Shown here: in pieces, positions 1-8,285 of the stretch
Layout of the letters: each line of letters starts with the position of its first letter
Numbering within the stretch: the first letter of the stretch is position 1
Assembly (NCBI GenBank): GCA_964598765.1
Contig: CAZRCZ010000023.1
Coordinates: forward strand, 1-64,000
Length of the DNA: 64,000 bases
Direction of reading: 5' to 3'
Origin: CAZRCZ01 sp964598765
GTDB taxonomy: Bacteria > Sumerlaeota > Sumerlaeia > MVZB01 > JAJFLK01
Program-made: the position numbers and the translations under genes
Notes under the pieces: model-generated
Seen by the model: only the letters and a program-made list of their open reading frames with translations
Told to the model about the DNA's origin: nothing
The model's database searches: none

Positions 1-325
1 GGATTTCCATGTTGCCGGTGTCGGGCGCGGCGCAGTTGAAGACGCGCGGGGCGATCCGGCTTCGCCCCATGATCTCGCAGAGCGGCGCGTATTCGAGATT
101 GGTCAACCCCGCGCCGAATTTCGGATCCGGCAGAAAGAGATTCCAGAGCCCTTCCCCCTTCGCCAGCGATTGCAATTCCTTCATCAGCGGCGGCGCGTAG
201 GCGTATTCCTTTGAATGCCTCATCTGCTCCTCGACCTTTTCCTCGTTCGGGTAAACGTGGTCGTTCATGAATCTCGTGAGGCGCTTTTGAAGTTCCTTGA
301 CCTTGGGCGAGTGTTCGAATTCCAT
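1..325 (-). CDS. Acyl-CoA dehydrogenase, N-terminal part (cut by window edge)
   Basis: Only the first 108 codons are inside the window. The translation starts MEFEHSPKVKELQKRL and continues with a helical N-terminal domain typical of the ACAD family (long ACAD10/11-like group): an early VYPNEEKVEEQ segment, an LWNLFLPDPKFGAGLTNLEY segment, and a CEIMGRS stretch matching the usual position of the helix before the FAD-binding domain. The family oxidises acyl-CoA to trans-2-enoyl-CoA with FAD and passes electrons to ETF. The ATG at 325 is preceded by a good Shine-Dalgarno sequence (AGAAGGA). The catalytic Glu lies outside the window, so substrate class cannot be judged. The 193 bp upstream, before pgi, hold no gene. 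Confidence 0.8.
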   Translation of the reverse strand, partial: MEFEHSPKVKELQKRLTRFMNDHVYPNEEKVEEQMRHSKEYAYAPPLMKELQSLAKGEGLWNLFLPDPKFGAGLTNLEYAPLCEIMGRSRIAPRVFNCAAPDTGNMEI

Positions 326-518
326 CGCGGTTCCTTCTCAGATAAAATATCAGCCGCAAACAAAATAGGCGTCCGGTCCTTAATCCGCAATCAGATTTCG
401 CGTCGGGTTGAAACAGGGATAGGCAGGATGGACAGGATAAACAAGCCGTTGAGCGACATCGAAATTCTCACCGCGCCTCCCACATTCAAAACATTCCGTG
501 CGATTTATCGAACAGACC

Positions 519-2135
519 CTAATCCCGCGCGGTCTTTGTGTAGTGCGCGTCGCACCAATTTTGCCCCGGGGTCTTGACCACGCCGCGGTCGGGGTTCACC
601 GCGAGGTATTCCAATATCTTGAAAATGGTTTCGGTTTCGTTTTCCGAGCCGAGCGATGAGGCGATTTGTGCGGCGGTTCGGGGTGTGCCTTTGGTCCTTT
701 CCAATTCCGCCAAAACTTGACGCTGGAGCGCGAGAATTGCCGTGGCCGCCTTTTTTCCAGCCTCGACGCCCGGTTGATGAAACGCGTTGACGTTGATAAG
801 CGAAGCGTAAAGTCCGACGGCGCGTTCGAAAAGGGCGATCAACATTCCCAGCGTGCGGGGCGAAACGTCAGGAACGGTGATCGTCATGCTTTCACGGCCA
901 TTTTCAAACAAGGCTGTGCGTGTTCCCAAGAAGAAGCCATGAAGAAAGTCGCCCGTCGTGACGCCCGGCTCGACTTCGATGCCCGGCTCCCCGCGATCCC
1001 GAAGGACCTCGATGAACGTGACGAAAAAATTGTTCACTCCTTCGCGCAATTGCTGAACGTAGGCGTGTTGGTCGGTCGAGCCTTTGTTGCCATAAACCGC
1101 GATGCCTTGATGAACGACGTTGCCGCTCAGATCGCGCTCCTTGCCGAGCGATTCCATGACCAGTTGCTGGAGATATTTGCTGAAGAGGACAAGGCGGTCC
1201 TTGTAGGGAAGGATCACCATGTCTCTGGCGCCTCTGCCGTTGCCGGCGTAATGCCACATCAGCGCGAGCAGAGCGGCGGGATTCACCGAAATGTCGCGAT
1301 TGCGCGTGGCCTCGTCCATTTCGCGCGCGCCTCGCAACATTTCCGCAATGGCAATTCCCTGCAACGCCGCAGGGAGAAGCCCGACGGCGGAAAGCTCGGA
1401 GGTTCGGCCTCCGACCCAATCCCACATCGGAAACGTGGCGAGCCAGCCTTCCTGTTTGGCTTGGCGATCCAGCGCGCTACCGTCGCCGGTGACGGCAACG
1501 GTGGCTTTGGCGAAGGTCAATCCGGCGCGGCGATAGGCCGCCGCAATTTCAACCGCGCCGTTGCGCGTTTCGGGGGTCGTGCCGGATTTTGAAATCACGA
1601 GCGTCAAGGTTTCGGCGAGCGCGGGGCCGATGCGCGAGAGGAGGCGGTCCATGCCGTCGGGATCGGTGTTGTCGCAAAAAAACATTTCCATTTTGTCGGC
1701 TACCGTTCCGAGCGCGTCGGCGGCGAGTTGCGGGCCGAGCGCCGATCCGCCGATGCCGATGACGAGAACCTTACGGAAGAATGAATCTTTTTCGTTCCGG
1801 ATTTTTCCAGAGTGAACATCGGCGCGGAAGGCTTGGATTTTCTCAATCGTCTGGCGGATTTCGCGGGCGATTTCGGGATTTGGGGCGCGGTCCGGGTTGC
1901 GAAGCCAATAATGGCCGACCATGCGGTTTTCGTCGGGATTGGCGATGGCTCCGGTTTCGAGTTGATCCATCGCCTCGAAGGCGCGGTTTAAGGCCGGTTG
2001 CATCGAAGCGAAGAAATCGTCTGGAAAATTCATCCGACTGATGTCTAAGAGGAAATTCAATTCGGGGAGAGAGCAAAGGTATTTGCGATAGCGGTCCCAT
2101 AAGGCTGACGGGGACGGAGGCATGGTTGGATTCAT
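519..2135 (-). CDS. pgi: Glucose-6-phosphate isomerase
   Basis: Interconverts glucose 6-phosphate and fructose 6-phosphate in the cytoplasm (glycolysis and gluconeogenesis). At 538 residues it has the two SIS domains of PGI: the phosphate-binding VIGIGGSALGPQ near residue 125, SKSGTTPETRNG near 183, ESLGKERDLSGN carrying the conserved catalytic Glu region near 330, and GNKGSTDQHAYVQQLREG near 350 with the active-site His. The C-terminal 70 residues form an extra small domain (RTAAQIASSLG, then TIFKILEYLAVNPDRGV) that resembles the winged-helix-like tail of cyanobacterial and plant-type PGIs. Start chosen at the first ATG; MPPSPSALW four codons later is possible and neither has a strong ribosome site. 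Fructose 6-phosphate is also the substrate of GlmS encoded at 36.5 kb. Confidence 0.95.
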   Translation of the reverse strand: MNPTMPPSPSALWDRYRKYLCSLPELNFLLDISRMNFPDDFFASMQPALNRAFEAMDQLETGAIANPDENRMVGHYWLRNPDRAPNPEIAREIRQTIEKIQAFRADVHSGKIRNEKDSFFRKVLVIGIGGSALGPQLAADALGTVADKMEMFFCDNTDPDGMDRLLSRIGPALAETLTLVISKSGTTPETRNGAVEIAAAYRRAGLTFAKATVAVTGDGSALDRQAKQEGWLATFPMWDWVGGRTSELSAVGLLPAALQGIAIAEMLRGAREMDEATRNRDISVNPAALLALMWHYAGNGRGARDMVILPYKDRLVLFSKYLQQLVMESLGKERDLSGNVVHQGIAVYGNKGSTDQHAYVQQLREGVNNFFVTFIEVLRDRGEPGIEVEPGVTTGDFLHGFFLGTRTALFENGRESMTITVPDVSPRTLGMLIALFERAVGLYASLINVNAFHQPGVEAGKKAATAILALQRQVLAELERTKGTPRTAAQIASSLGSENETETIFKILEYLAVNPDRGVVKTPGQNWCDAHYTKTARD

Positions 2136-2702
2136 CGCTTGCTCGACAGGGTTTGCAAATGAAACATTCTTGCTCTTAATCTTGCTCTTGCTCTATCAGG
2201 AAAAAACGAATGACTTCTGTTAGGACTAGCGCGGGATCAAGATTAAGAGCAAGAGCAAGAAAATTTGGGCGCTTTGCCAAAGGCGGGAACGCCAACATCA
2301 CTCAAATTAATAAGCCATCCCCATTTCGCCGTGCGTCATGATCTTTTGAACCTCCAAATATTACGTGGGCGCCTTCATCCCCCGCCTTTTGAATCCCCGC
2401 CGGTGAAGGCGGGGCCTACAAGCCACGGAGAAGCTCAAGCTCCCTTTTGAAGGTGTTGGTTCAAAAAATATCATCCGTCACCAACGTCACAGGGATGGCT
2501 TATTTTCGTGGAGCGGCGCGCGTTCCGAATATCCGCCGCTCTCAAATTTCAGCGGGGCTCGATTCCCCTTCGTCGGTTTAGCCAGCCGACGACCTTATTG
2601 TATCGGGCGATGAGATTCGCGCAAGAAATTTTCCACCGGAGTTGGAGCGGAATTATCCGAGGCGAGAAAATCCGACTTTATGAATGACCGAAACATTGGA
2701 TC
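2136..2702. other. Intergenic region with inverted repeats, no gene seen
   Basis: 567 bp between divergent genes. It holds (a) an inverted pair of CTTGCTC-rich strings at about 2169-2197 and 2231-2262 (GATTAAGAGCAAGAGCAAG on one arm); a similar GAGCAAGAGCAAGA string recurs near 7727; (b) a perfect 13-bp inverted repeat AATAAGCCATCCC at 2309-2321 and 2492-2504; (c) a GC-rich hairpin near 2380-2420 (CCCCGCC...GGCGGGG). No open frame here looks coding. Confidence 0.6.
2309..2504. repeat. MITE-like segment bounded by a 13-bp inverted repeat
   Basis: AATAAGCCATCCC at 2309-2321 is the exact reverse complement of 2492-2504. The 196-bp interval has no coding potential and contains a GC-rich hairpin. 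No clear target-site duplication is visible, so this may be a decayed insertion or a chance pair. Confidence 0.35.
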
Positions 2703-3728
2703 ATGTTAGATTCCAAGGTTGAGACGCAACGGATGGAAACGTTCAAAACGGAAATCGCAATCGTCGGCGGCGGGCCTGCCGGGCTGGCCACGGCCAACAC
2801 GCTTCAGGAGGCGGGATGGAGCGCGCTCGTCTTGGAGAGGGGCGCCGTGGCCGAGCACATCGTACAATTTCCCACCTACCTGACTTTTTTCTCCACGGCG
2901 AATTTGGTGGAATTGGGGGGATTCCCCCTCACAATCGCGAGCGAAAAGCCGACGCGACAGGAATATCTTGGATATTTGCGCCGGTTTGTTCACGAGAAGA
3001 AAATCAACGTCAAGACCGGGCACGAAGTTCTTTCGCTCTCGGGACGGGACGGGGCGTTCAAACTTGCCGGAAGGAACCGCCACGGCGAAGAATTCGTCGT
3101 TCAGTCCAAGAAGGTCGTGCTCGCGACCGGAGCCTTTGCGACGCCGCAGATGCTCAACATCCCGGGCGAGAATCTGCCGAAAGTGAGTCACTATTTCCGC
3201 GAGGTCCATCCCTACTTTGGCTCCAAAGTGTTGGTGATCGGCGGCAGAAATTCGGCGGTCGAGGCGGCATTGGAACTATGGCGCGCCGGAGTGGAGGTCA
3301 GCATTTGTCATCGCCACGCGAAATTCGGAAGCCTTAAATATTGGATCGAGCCGGACATCGAGAACCGAATTAAGAACGGGGAAATTCACGTTTATCGTCC
3401 GACACGCGTGATCGAGATTCGGCCTCACTCGGTCGTGCTCCAACGCAAAGGGCGTTCACCGGAGGAAATTCCGAATGATTACGTGCTGGCGTTGACCGGA
3501 CATCGCCCCGATCCGGAGTTGTTGGGGCGTTTCGGGGTGCGATCCGATCCGAAGACTTGCCGACCGATTCATAACCCCGCGACGTTGGAAAGCGAGCGTC
3601 TCGGTCTCTACATCGTCGGCGTGATGTTGGCGGGTAACGTGAGCAGTGAGATATTCATCGAGAATTCGCGGACGCATGGCCAAAAAATCCTCGCGCATCT
3701 GAACAACGGGGTCTCGGCAAAATCATGA
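2703..3728 (+). CDS. ypdA: YpdA-like FAD/NAD(P)-dependent disulfide reductase family protein
   Basis: 341-residue flavoprotein of the YpdA family (putative bacillithiol disulfide reductase in Firmicutes). Visible motifs: FAD dinucleotide fold IAIVGGGPAGLATA near residue 17, the family stretch FPTYLTFFSTANLVELG near 55, the ATG motif VLATGAFATPQ, a second nucleotide fold VLVIGGRNSAVEAALEL near 177, and a C-terminal GD-like segment LTGHRPDPELLG. It lacks the CxxC redox pair of thioredoxin reductases, as expected for YpdA. Start is the first ATG; MET-FKTEIAIVGGG ten codons later is equally possible. Its stop overlaps the next start (ATGA at 3725), so it is translationally coupled to the histidine kinase. 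The true thiol substrate in this organism is unknown. Confidence 0.8.
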   Translation: MLDSKVETQRMETFKTEIAIVGGGPAGLATANTLQEAGWSALVLERGAVAEHIVQFPTYLTFFSTANLVELGGFPLTIASEKPTRQEYLGYLRRFVHEKKINVKTGHEVLSLSGRDGAFKLAGRNRHGEEFVVQSKKVVLATGAFATPQMLNIPGENLPKVSHYFREVHPYFGSKVLVIGGRNSAVEAALELWRAGVEVSICHRHAKFGSLKYWIEPDIENRIKNGEIHVYRPTRVIEIRPHSVVLQRKGRSPEEIPNDYVLALTGHRPDPELLGRFGVRSDPKTCRPIHNPATLESERLGLYIVGVMLAGNVSSEIFIENSRTHGQKILAHLNNGVSAKS

Positions 3729-4969
3729 TCTCAACGCGGCCAAGCGAGGAAGTTCAGGACCGCATCGTCGAGGCGCTTCATCGAATCGTTTGTGCGATTC
3801 AGAGCGTCGGTGATTTGCCCGCGCTTTTGCAGACGATCATGGAGGAGAGCAAGCGGTTGCTCGACGCCGAGACAAGCTCGCTGTTTCTTTACGACGCCGA
3901 GTGTGATGATCTTTATTTCGAAGTCGTCTTGGATCACGGTCACGCGATCCGCTCAATCCGGGTTCCGCTGGATCGGAGCATTGTCGGGGCGGCGGCAACG
4001 CTTCGCCAAACGCAAGTGGTCAACGATTGCGCGACGGACGAGCGGCACTTCAAGAAGGTGGATTCGGAATCGGGATTCGTCACGCGCAATCTGATTGCCG
4101 CGCCGATGATTCGCAAGGATCGGCTGATCGGCGTTCTCGAAGTCCTGAACAAGCGAGGTGACGAGGGATTCGACGCGCTGGACGTCAAAATCTTGGAGAT
4201 CATGGCCGAACACGCGGCGGCGCAGATTGAAAACACACGACTCATTAAGGCGAAAGTTCAAGCCGAGCGATTGGCCGCGCTCGGAACGACCGCCGCGGGT
4301 CTCGCGCATTACATCAAAAACATCCTAAGCCAGTGGAAGGGATCGGCGACGTTAATTGATATGGGATTGGCCCAAGGGAACGACAAAATGATCGCCAACG
4401 GCTGGCCGATTTTGAAACGCGCGAACGATAAAATCGCCAAGCTCGTTCAAGACATGCTGACCATTTCGCGCGAGCGTGAACCTGAACTGCAATCCGTTCA
4501 ACTTGATGAAATGATCCGTGAGATTGCGGAGGAATGTCGGGAGCGAGCGAATCAAGCAGGCGTGGAGTTGGAGGTCCGAATCGAAGGGACGATGCCGGCG
4601 GCGAAACTCGATCCGGCGCGTATGCACGACATGATCTTAAATCTCTTGGGAAACGCCGTCGAGGCGATTGAGGAGCATCGGATCGAGCATGGGAAAGTCA
4701 CCGTCGGCGCGTCCTTTCAGCCCGAACAGAAACGCATTGTACTTGAAGTCCAAGATAATGGACCGGGCATGACCCCCGAAGTTCAAGCGCGGGTCTTCGA
4801 GCCGTTTTTCTCGACCAAGGGAAGCAAGGGGACGGGATTGGGATTGGCCGTCGCGGCCAAGACGATTGAAGAACACGGGGGAAAATTCAAATTGCAATCG
4901 GAGGTCGGCAAAGGATCGGTTTTCACGATCGAGTTGCCTTTCATTGAACCAATGGAGACGGGGAGATAG
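3725..4969 (+). CDS. GAF-domain sensor histidine kinase
   Basis: 414-residue soluble kinase with no membrane segment. A GAF sensory domain spans about residues 15-170 (ends with EIMAEHAAAQIENTRL), followed by a short coiled linker and a dimerisation helix with phospho-acceptor His195 in the context AAGLAHYIKNIL. The GHKL ATPase domain has N-box Asn310 (NLLGNAVEAI), G1 box DNGPGM at 344, F box FEPFFSTK and G2 box GTGLGLAVA at 369. The signal is unknown. No response regulator is encoded nearby, so the partner is elsewhere. It overlaps the YpdA-like gene by 4 bp and ends 6 bp before the acyl-CoA dehydrogenase, which suggests one transcript linking redox or fatty-acid state to signalling; that link is inference. 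Confidence 0.9.
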   Translation: MISTRPSEEVQDRIVEALHRIVCAIQSVGDLPALLQTIMEESKRLLDAETSSLFLYDAECDDLYFEVVLDHGHAIRSIRVPLDRSIVGAAATLRQTQVVNDCATDERHFKKVDSESGFVTRNLIAAPMIRKDRLIGVLEVLNKRGDEGFDALDVKILEIMAEHAAAQIENTRLIKAKVQAERLAALGTTAAGLAHYIKNILSQWKGSATLIDMGLAQGNDKMIANGWPILKRANDKIAKLVQDMLTISREREPELQSVQLDEMIREIAEECRERANQAGVELEVRIEGTMPAAKLDPARMHDMILNLLGNAVEAIEEHRIEHGKVTVGASFQPEQKRIVLEVQDNGPGMTPEVQARVFEPFFSTKGSKGTGLGLAVAAKTIEEHGGKFKLQSEVGKGSVFTIELPFIEPMETGR

Positions 4970-4975
4970 GAACGA

Positions 4976-6658
4976 ATGAGCACGCAAAATCCGGCGGCAA
5001 CCGCCGAACAATCCGCAAGCGTAGAACTGATGGACGCCTCGCGGACACTTCTCGACAAGATAATCGCGCGCGCCAAGGAAAAGACGCGCGAAGGCAAATT
5101 GATTGACGAATTTCAGGTTTTGACCCGCAAGGTCGCCAACCTTGCCACGCGCGTCGAAGCGGCGGGGCATCTGACCTCCTTTGTCCGGGAATCCGAAAAA
5201 GCCCAAAGGAAGCCCGATGAATTTGCTGAGACGACGGCGCGGATTTTCGCGGCGGAGGTCGCGCGCGACCTTGCGCATGAATCCGATCAATCGTTGGAGG
5301 ATTTCGGATTGGAGGAAAAAGATTTGTGTGAATCGGTCGCGGGCGAGGATGCCAAGGGGCTGATTCGCTCGGCTCTGCGGGAATCCAATTATCGCGTGCT
5401 GGGACGGCATCTGTTGGACCACGGAGCGGAAAACAACGGCTGGATTTGGTCGGAGAGCGGCGGAGCGGAAGAGGGCGAGCTTCGTGCCATGACGCGCCGG
5501 TTTGCGCGGGACGTGGTCGCGCCCAAGGCCGAGGAAATTCATCGCCACGATCTTATCGTCCCGGAGGAGTTCATCACGCAAATGGGGGAATTGGGATTCT
5601 TCGGAATGTCCGTCCCCGCCGAATATGGCGGCGTCGGGATGACCAATCTGATGATGATTATTGCCACGGAGGAACTTTCCGCCGCGTCGCTTGCATCGGC
5701 GGGAAGTCTTATCACGCGCCCGGAAATTCTGGCCAAGGCTCTTCTCAAAGGGGGGACCGAAGAGCAAAAAGCCAAGTGGCTGGAACCGTTGGCCACGGGG
5801 AAATTAATGGTCGGGGTTGCGGTGACCGAACCGGATATCGGCTCCGATGTGGCGGGTCTTAAATGTCGGGCAACGGCCGGAAGTCTGGACGGCAAAGCCG
5901 GATATTTTCTCGACGGAGCCAAGGCATGGTGCACGTTTGCCGGACGCGCGAACATTCTGGCCTTGCTGGCGCGGACCGATTCATCGCCCGATTCGGGACA
6001 CAAAGGGCTTTCCCTTTTCATCGTCGAGAAGCCGTCCTTCGACGGCCATCAATTTGACGCGACGCAAAGCGGCGGCGGCAAATTATCGGGCAAGGCCGAT
6101 CCCACGCCCGGCTACCGAGGGATGCACTCGTTCACGCTTCAATTCGAGCGGTGGTTTGTTCCGGCGGAAAATCTCGTCGGCGGCGAGGAGGGAAAAGGGA
6201 AAGGATTTTATCTCCAAATGGGGGGATTCGCGGCGGGGCGTTTGCAAACCGGCGGACGCGCGATCGGACTGGCCCAAGCCGCGTTGGAAGCGGCCGTTAA
6301 TTATGCGCGGACGCGACCTCAGTTCGGCAAAAACATTTCCGAATTTCAGAATACCGAATATGAAATCGGCTGGATGGCCGTGCAACTTGCGGCGGCGCGG
6401 CAGTTGACCTACGCCGCCGCGCGCGCGATGGATCGTCACGACGAAAACTCAACCCTTATGGCGGCGATGGCGAAACTCTTCTCCAGCCGCGCGGCGGTCA
6501 ACGTCAGCCAACGCGGTCAGCTTCTTCATGGCGGATGGGGTTACGCGGAGGAGTATCCGATTTCGCGCTACGTCGTGGATGCGCTGGTTCTTCCGATCTT
6601 CGAGGGCGTCGAGCCGATTCTCGAGATGAAAGTTATCGGTAGAGGCTTATTGGGTTGA
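4976..6658 (+). CDS. Acyl-CoA dehydrogenase with N-terminal extension, methylsuccinyl-CoA dehydrogenase (Mcd)-like
   Basis: 560 residues, about 160 longer than a standard acyl-CoA dehydrogenase; the extra N-terminal helical domain and the core resemble methylsuccinyl-CoA dehydrogenase of the ethylmalonyl-CoA pathway. Core features: ELGFFGMSVPAEYGGVG near residue 200, TEPDIGSDVAG near 282 (FAD/substrate loop), the Mcd-like PGYRGMHSFTLQFERWFVP near 378, ENLVGGEEGKGKGF, GRAIGLAQAALEAA, RPQFGKNISEFQ, and catalytic Glu543 in IFEGVEPI. Electrons would go to ETF. No other ethylmalonyl-CoA pathway gene (ccr, ecm, mcl) is in the window, so the assignment rests on sequence resemblance alone. It sits 6 bp after the kinase gene. 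A hairpin at 6673-6700 follows. Confidence 0.8.
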   Translation: MSTQNPAATAEQSASVELMDASRTLLDKIIARAKEKTREGKLIDEFQVLTRKVANLATRVEAAGHLTSFVRESEKAQRKPDEFAETTARIFAAEVARDLAHESDQSLEDFGLEEKDLCESVAGEDAKGLIRSALRESNYRVLGRHLLDHGAENNGWIWSESGGAEEGELRAMTRRFARDVVAPKAEEIHRHDLIVPEEFITQMGELGFFGMSVPAEYGGVGMTNLMMIIATEELSAASLASAGSLITRPEILAKALLKGGTEEQKAKWLEPLATGKLMVGVAVTEPDIGSDVAGLKCRATAGSLDGKAGYFLDGAKAWCTFAGRANILALLARTDSSPDSGHKGLSLFIVEKPSFDGHQFDATQSGGGKLSGKADPTPGYRGMHSFTLQFERWFVPAENLVGGEEGKGKGFYLQMGGFAAGRLQTGGRAIGLAQAALEAAVNYARTRPQFGKNISEFQNTEYEIGWMAVQLAAARQLTYAAARAMDRHDENSTLMAAMAKLFSSRAAVNVSQRGQLLHGGWGYAEEYPISRYVVDALVLPIFEGVEPILEMKVIGRGLLG

Positions 6659-6672
6659 CGCCTGATCCGTGC

Positions 6673-6704
6673 AATCCGTGCCCAAAATCGGACACGGATT
6701 TTCT
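6673..6704 (+). terminator. Possible intrinsic terminator after the acyl-CoA dehydrogenase gene
   Basis: AATCCGTG (6673-6680) pairs with CACGGATT (6693-6700) around a 12-nt loop, followed by TTCT. It lies 15 bp after the stop codon of the + strand gene set. The T run is short, so termination may be partial. The core resembles the dispersed phrase ATCCGTGxxATCCG seen again near 26710. Confidence 0.4.
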
Positions 6705-7617
6705 ATTCGTAAATCGTCCAATCGCGAACAAAATTGGGGGACGGCGTGGGCGCGACCACGTTTACGGTCAAAATCAGCGGCGCGTCGAAGGGGACGCTGT
6801 TTTCCACCATGTCAAACCGCAAGGCGCAACCGGCTGACGGCGCCCCGGGCGCTTGGATTACGCCTGAAAATATGTAGGTTTCGCCCGGCGAAACGGTCAA
6901 TCCGGAAACGAGGTTCAATTGCCCCGCGCCACTGAATAGATTGCAAGTATCGTTCGTAATCTTGAAAGCGTAAAACCCTTCCGGACTCCAAGTCGTGTTG
7001 CCGTCGTTGCGGACGTAGATGCCGACGGTGAGGTTTTGATTCGTATTCACCTGCGTTGGGATGGTCTGATAGACCACCGTTGCGTCGTTGAACGGCGTCG
7101 GTGTGATGGTGGCGGTCGGCGTCGGAGTGGCGCTGGGGCTCGGCGTGGGGGTTGACGTGCGAGTGGGACTGGAGGTTGGTGTCTTCGTGAAGGTTGCCGT
7201 GGAAGTGCGCGTCGGAGTGGGCGTTGGCGTCGGCCCGGTGACCGTGACCGATCCTCTCATCCCCTTTCCGCAATGGGTGGGCGATTCGCAGATGTAATAA
7301 TAAACGCCCGGCGTATTGAAGACGTTGGTGAATTGAGTGTTGGCTCCGACGTCGCCGCTCCGAAAGCCGCCATTGTAGGTGCAAGACGAGGCGTCGGCCA
7401 CTTGAGCGACGTTGTGCAGGATCGAGTAATTCCACTGGACCGAATCGCCGACGTTAATCGTCACGTCGGGAGGATTGAAAAAATAATTGCCGCTGTTGAC
7501 GACTGTCTGGGCCGCAAAGAGAGACGACGGAATCGCGAGGAGAACGAAGCTCAGCGCCAATACTGGAAGCATGAATTCGGTGAAATCTTTTGATCCGCGC
7601 GGTGCTGGAAATGTCAT
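6703..7617 (-). CDS. Exported cupredoxin with Thr-Pro linker, Ig-like module and C-terminal RDWTIYE tag
   Basis: About 304 residues. An N-terminal signal segment (MLPVLALSFVLLAIPSSLFA) precedes a type-1 copper (plastocyanin/halocyanin-like) domain with ligand candidates His in SILHNVAQV and Cys, His, Met in CESPTHCGKGM. Then comes a roughly 40-residue Thr-Pro/Ser-Pro linker starting TGPTPTPTPTRTST, a beta-rich Ig-like module (TVGIYVRNDGNTTWSPEG, resembling NBR1-type domains) and the ending PTPSPNFVRDWTIYE. The linker-Ig-tail module matches that of the metalloprotease at 21.6 kb. Start chosen at 7617 because a strong promoter (7658-7686) would put the transcript start close to the upstream ATG at 7650, and GAAGG stands 8 nt before the 7617 ATG. 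Likely a cell-surface or extracellular electron carrier. Confidence 0.75.
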   Translation of the reverse strand: MTFPAPRGSKDFTEFMLPVLALSFVLLAIPSSLFAAQTVVNSGNYFFNPPDVTINVGDSVQWNYSILHNVAQVADASSCTYNGGFRSGDVGANTQFTNVFNTPGVYYYICESPTHCGKGMRGSVTVTGPTPTPTPTRTSTATFTKTPTSSPTRTSTPTPSPSATPTPTATITPTPFNDATVVYQTIPTQVNTNQNLTVGIYVRNDGNTTWSPEGFYAFKITNDTCNLFSGAGQLNLVSGLTVSPGETYIFSGVIQAPGAPSAGCALRFDMVENSVPFDAPLILTVNVVAPTPSPNFVRDWTIYE

Positions 7618-7657
7618 TGAGCGGGCCTTCGAAACGAAGAAATTCAACATATAAAAA

Positions 7658-7686
7658 AGTATAGTGCGACGTTGGCCGTCCGTCAA
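7658..7686 (-). promoter_or_regulatory. Sigma70-type promoter for the cupredoxin gene
   Basis: Read on the minus strand: -35 TTGACG (7681-7686), 17-bp spacer, -10 TATACT (7658-7663). The predicted start of transcription is near 7651, giving a leader of roughly 34 nt to the ATG at 7617. Confidence 0.65.
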
Positions 7687-7769
7687 CCGAGGGGGCCGGA
7701 GATCGGAAGGTGTTGGAAAGATCAAGAGCAAGAGCAAGATCGAATCAGAAATAGGTTGAGCCGATCACC

Positions 7770-8285
7770 TCAGTGGGAAGTGGACATCGGAGGCAGAACG
7801 AGAATCTGCGCGTTCATTTCAGACCGGTGCATCGTGCAATACAGGGAAAAAAGTCCTTCTTCATGGAAAGTGAAGACGAAACCCGTCTTCTTCAAAGGGG
7901 GAAGAATTGCCTTCATCAAGACGTTGCCCTGCGGATCGGCCAGCATGAAGTCGTGCTCGTCGTCCCCCTGAAGATTCCAAAAGACGATGCGCGTCGGCTC
8001 GTCGCGGTGAACGGCGAAATAGGAGGGGGCGAAGGCATAGACCTCTCCAAATTGAGCGACGGTTTCCTTGGGACCATGCTCCTTTTCGGCTATGGCTTCG
8101 GTCAAGACCGTAATCTCGGCGGAATAAGGCGCGGCTTCGGCGACGGCGACGACCTTGGATGCTTCGGCATTGGGAAGAAAGCCGGGTTCGGCGGCCTTCA
8201 TCTCCGCGTCATGCTCAAAAGTCGAACAAGATATAAGAAAGGCGGCGCAAAGATAAGGCCCGAGGAACTTGGGCAACAGTTTCAT
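7770..8285 (-). CDS. Cupredoxin-like lipoprotein
   Basis: 171 residues. The N-terminus (MKLLPKFLGPYLCAAFLISC) carries a lipobox ending in Cys20, so it is probably a membrane-anchored lipoprotein. The C-terminal 85 residues look like a cupredoxin: TRIVFWNLQGDDEHDFML supplies a His, and a strand-turn with CTMHRSEM supplies Cys, His and Met in the C-x2-H-x3-M spacing of small blue copper proteins. The first ATG overlaps the gpsA stop (ATGA), implying translational coupling. Its position beside a second, unrelated cupredoxin suggests a local copper electron-transfer group. Exact partner unknown; a copper-sensing or CuA-like role cannot be excluded. Confidence 0.7.
   Translation of the reverse strand: MKLLPKFLGPYLCAAFLISCSTFEHDAEMKAAEPGFLPNAEASKVVAVAEAAPYSAEITVLTEAIAEKEHGPKETVAQFGEVYAFAPSYFAVHRDEPTRIVFWNLQGDDEHDFMLADPQGNVLMKAILPPLKKTGFVFTFHEEGLFSLYCTMHRSEMNAQILVLPPMSTSH

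Noticed and set aside
2265..2450. 61-residue open frame in the first intergenic region
   Set aside because: It runs through an inverted repeat and GC-rich hairpin, has no ribosome site and no recognisable domain.
4637..5767. 376-residue minus-strand frame across the kinase and dehydrogenase genes
   Set aside because: Both overlapping + strand genes have strong domain support; the shadow frame has none.
7085..7240. Short tandem-like repeats resembling a minisatellite or CRISPR
   Set aside because: The units are irregular Thr-Pro/Ser-Pro codons of the cupredoxin linker (similar at 22650-22810); there are no spacers of uniform size and the reading frame is kept.
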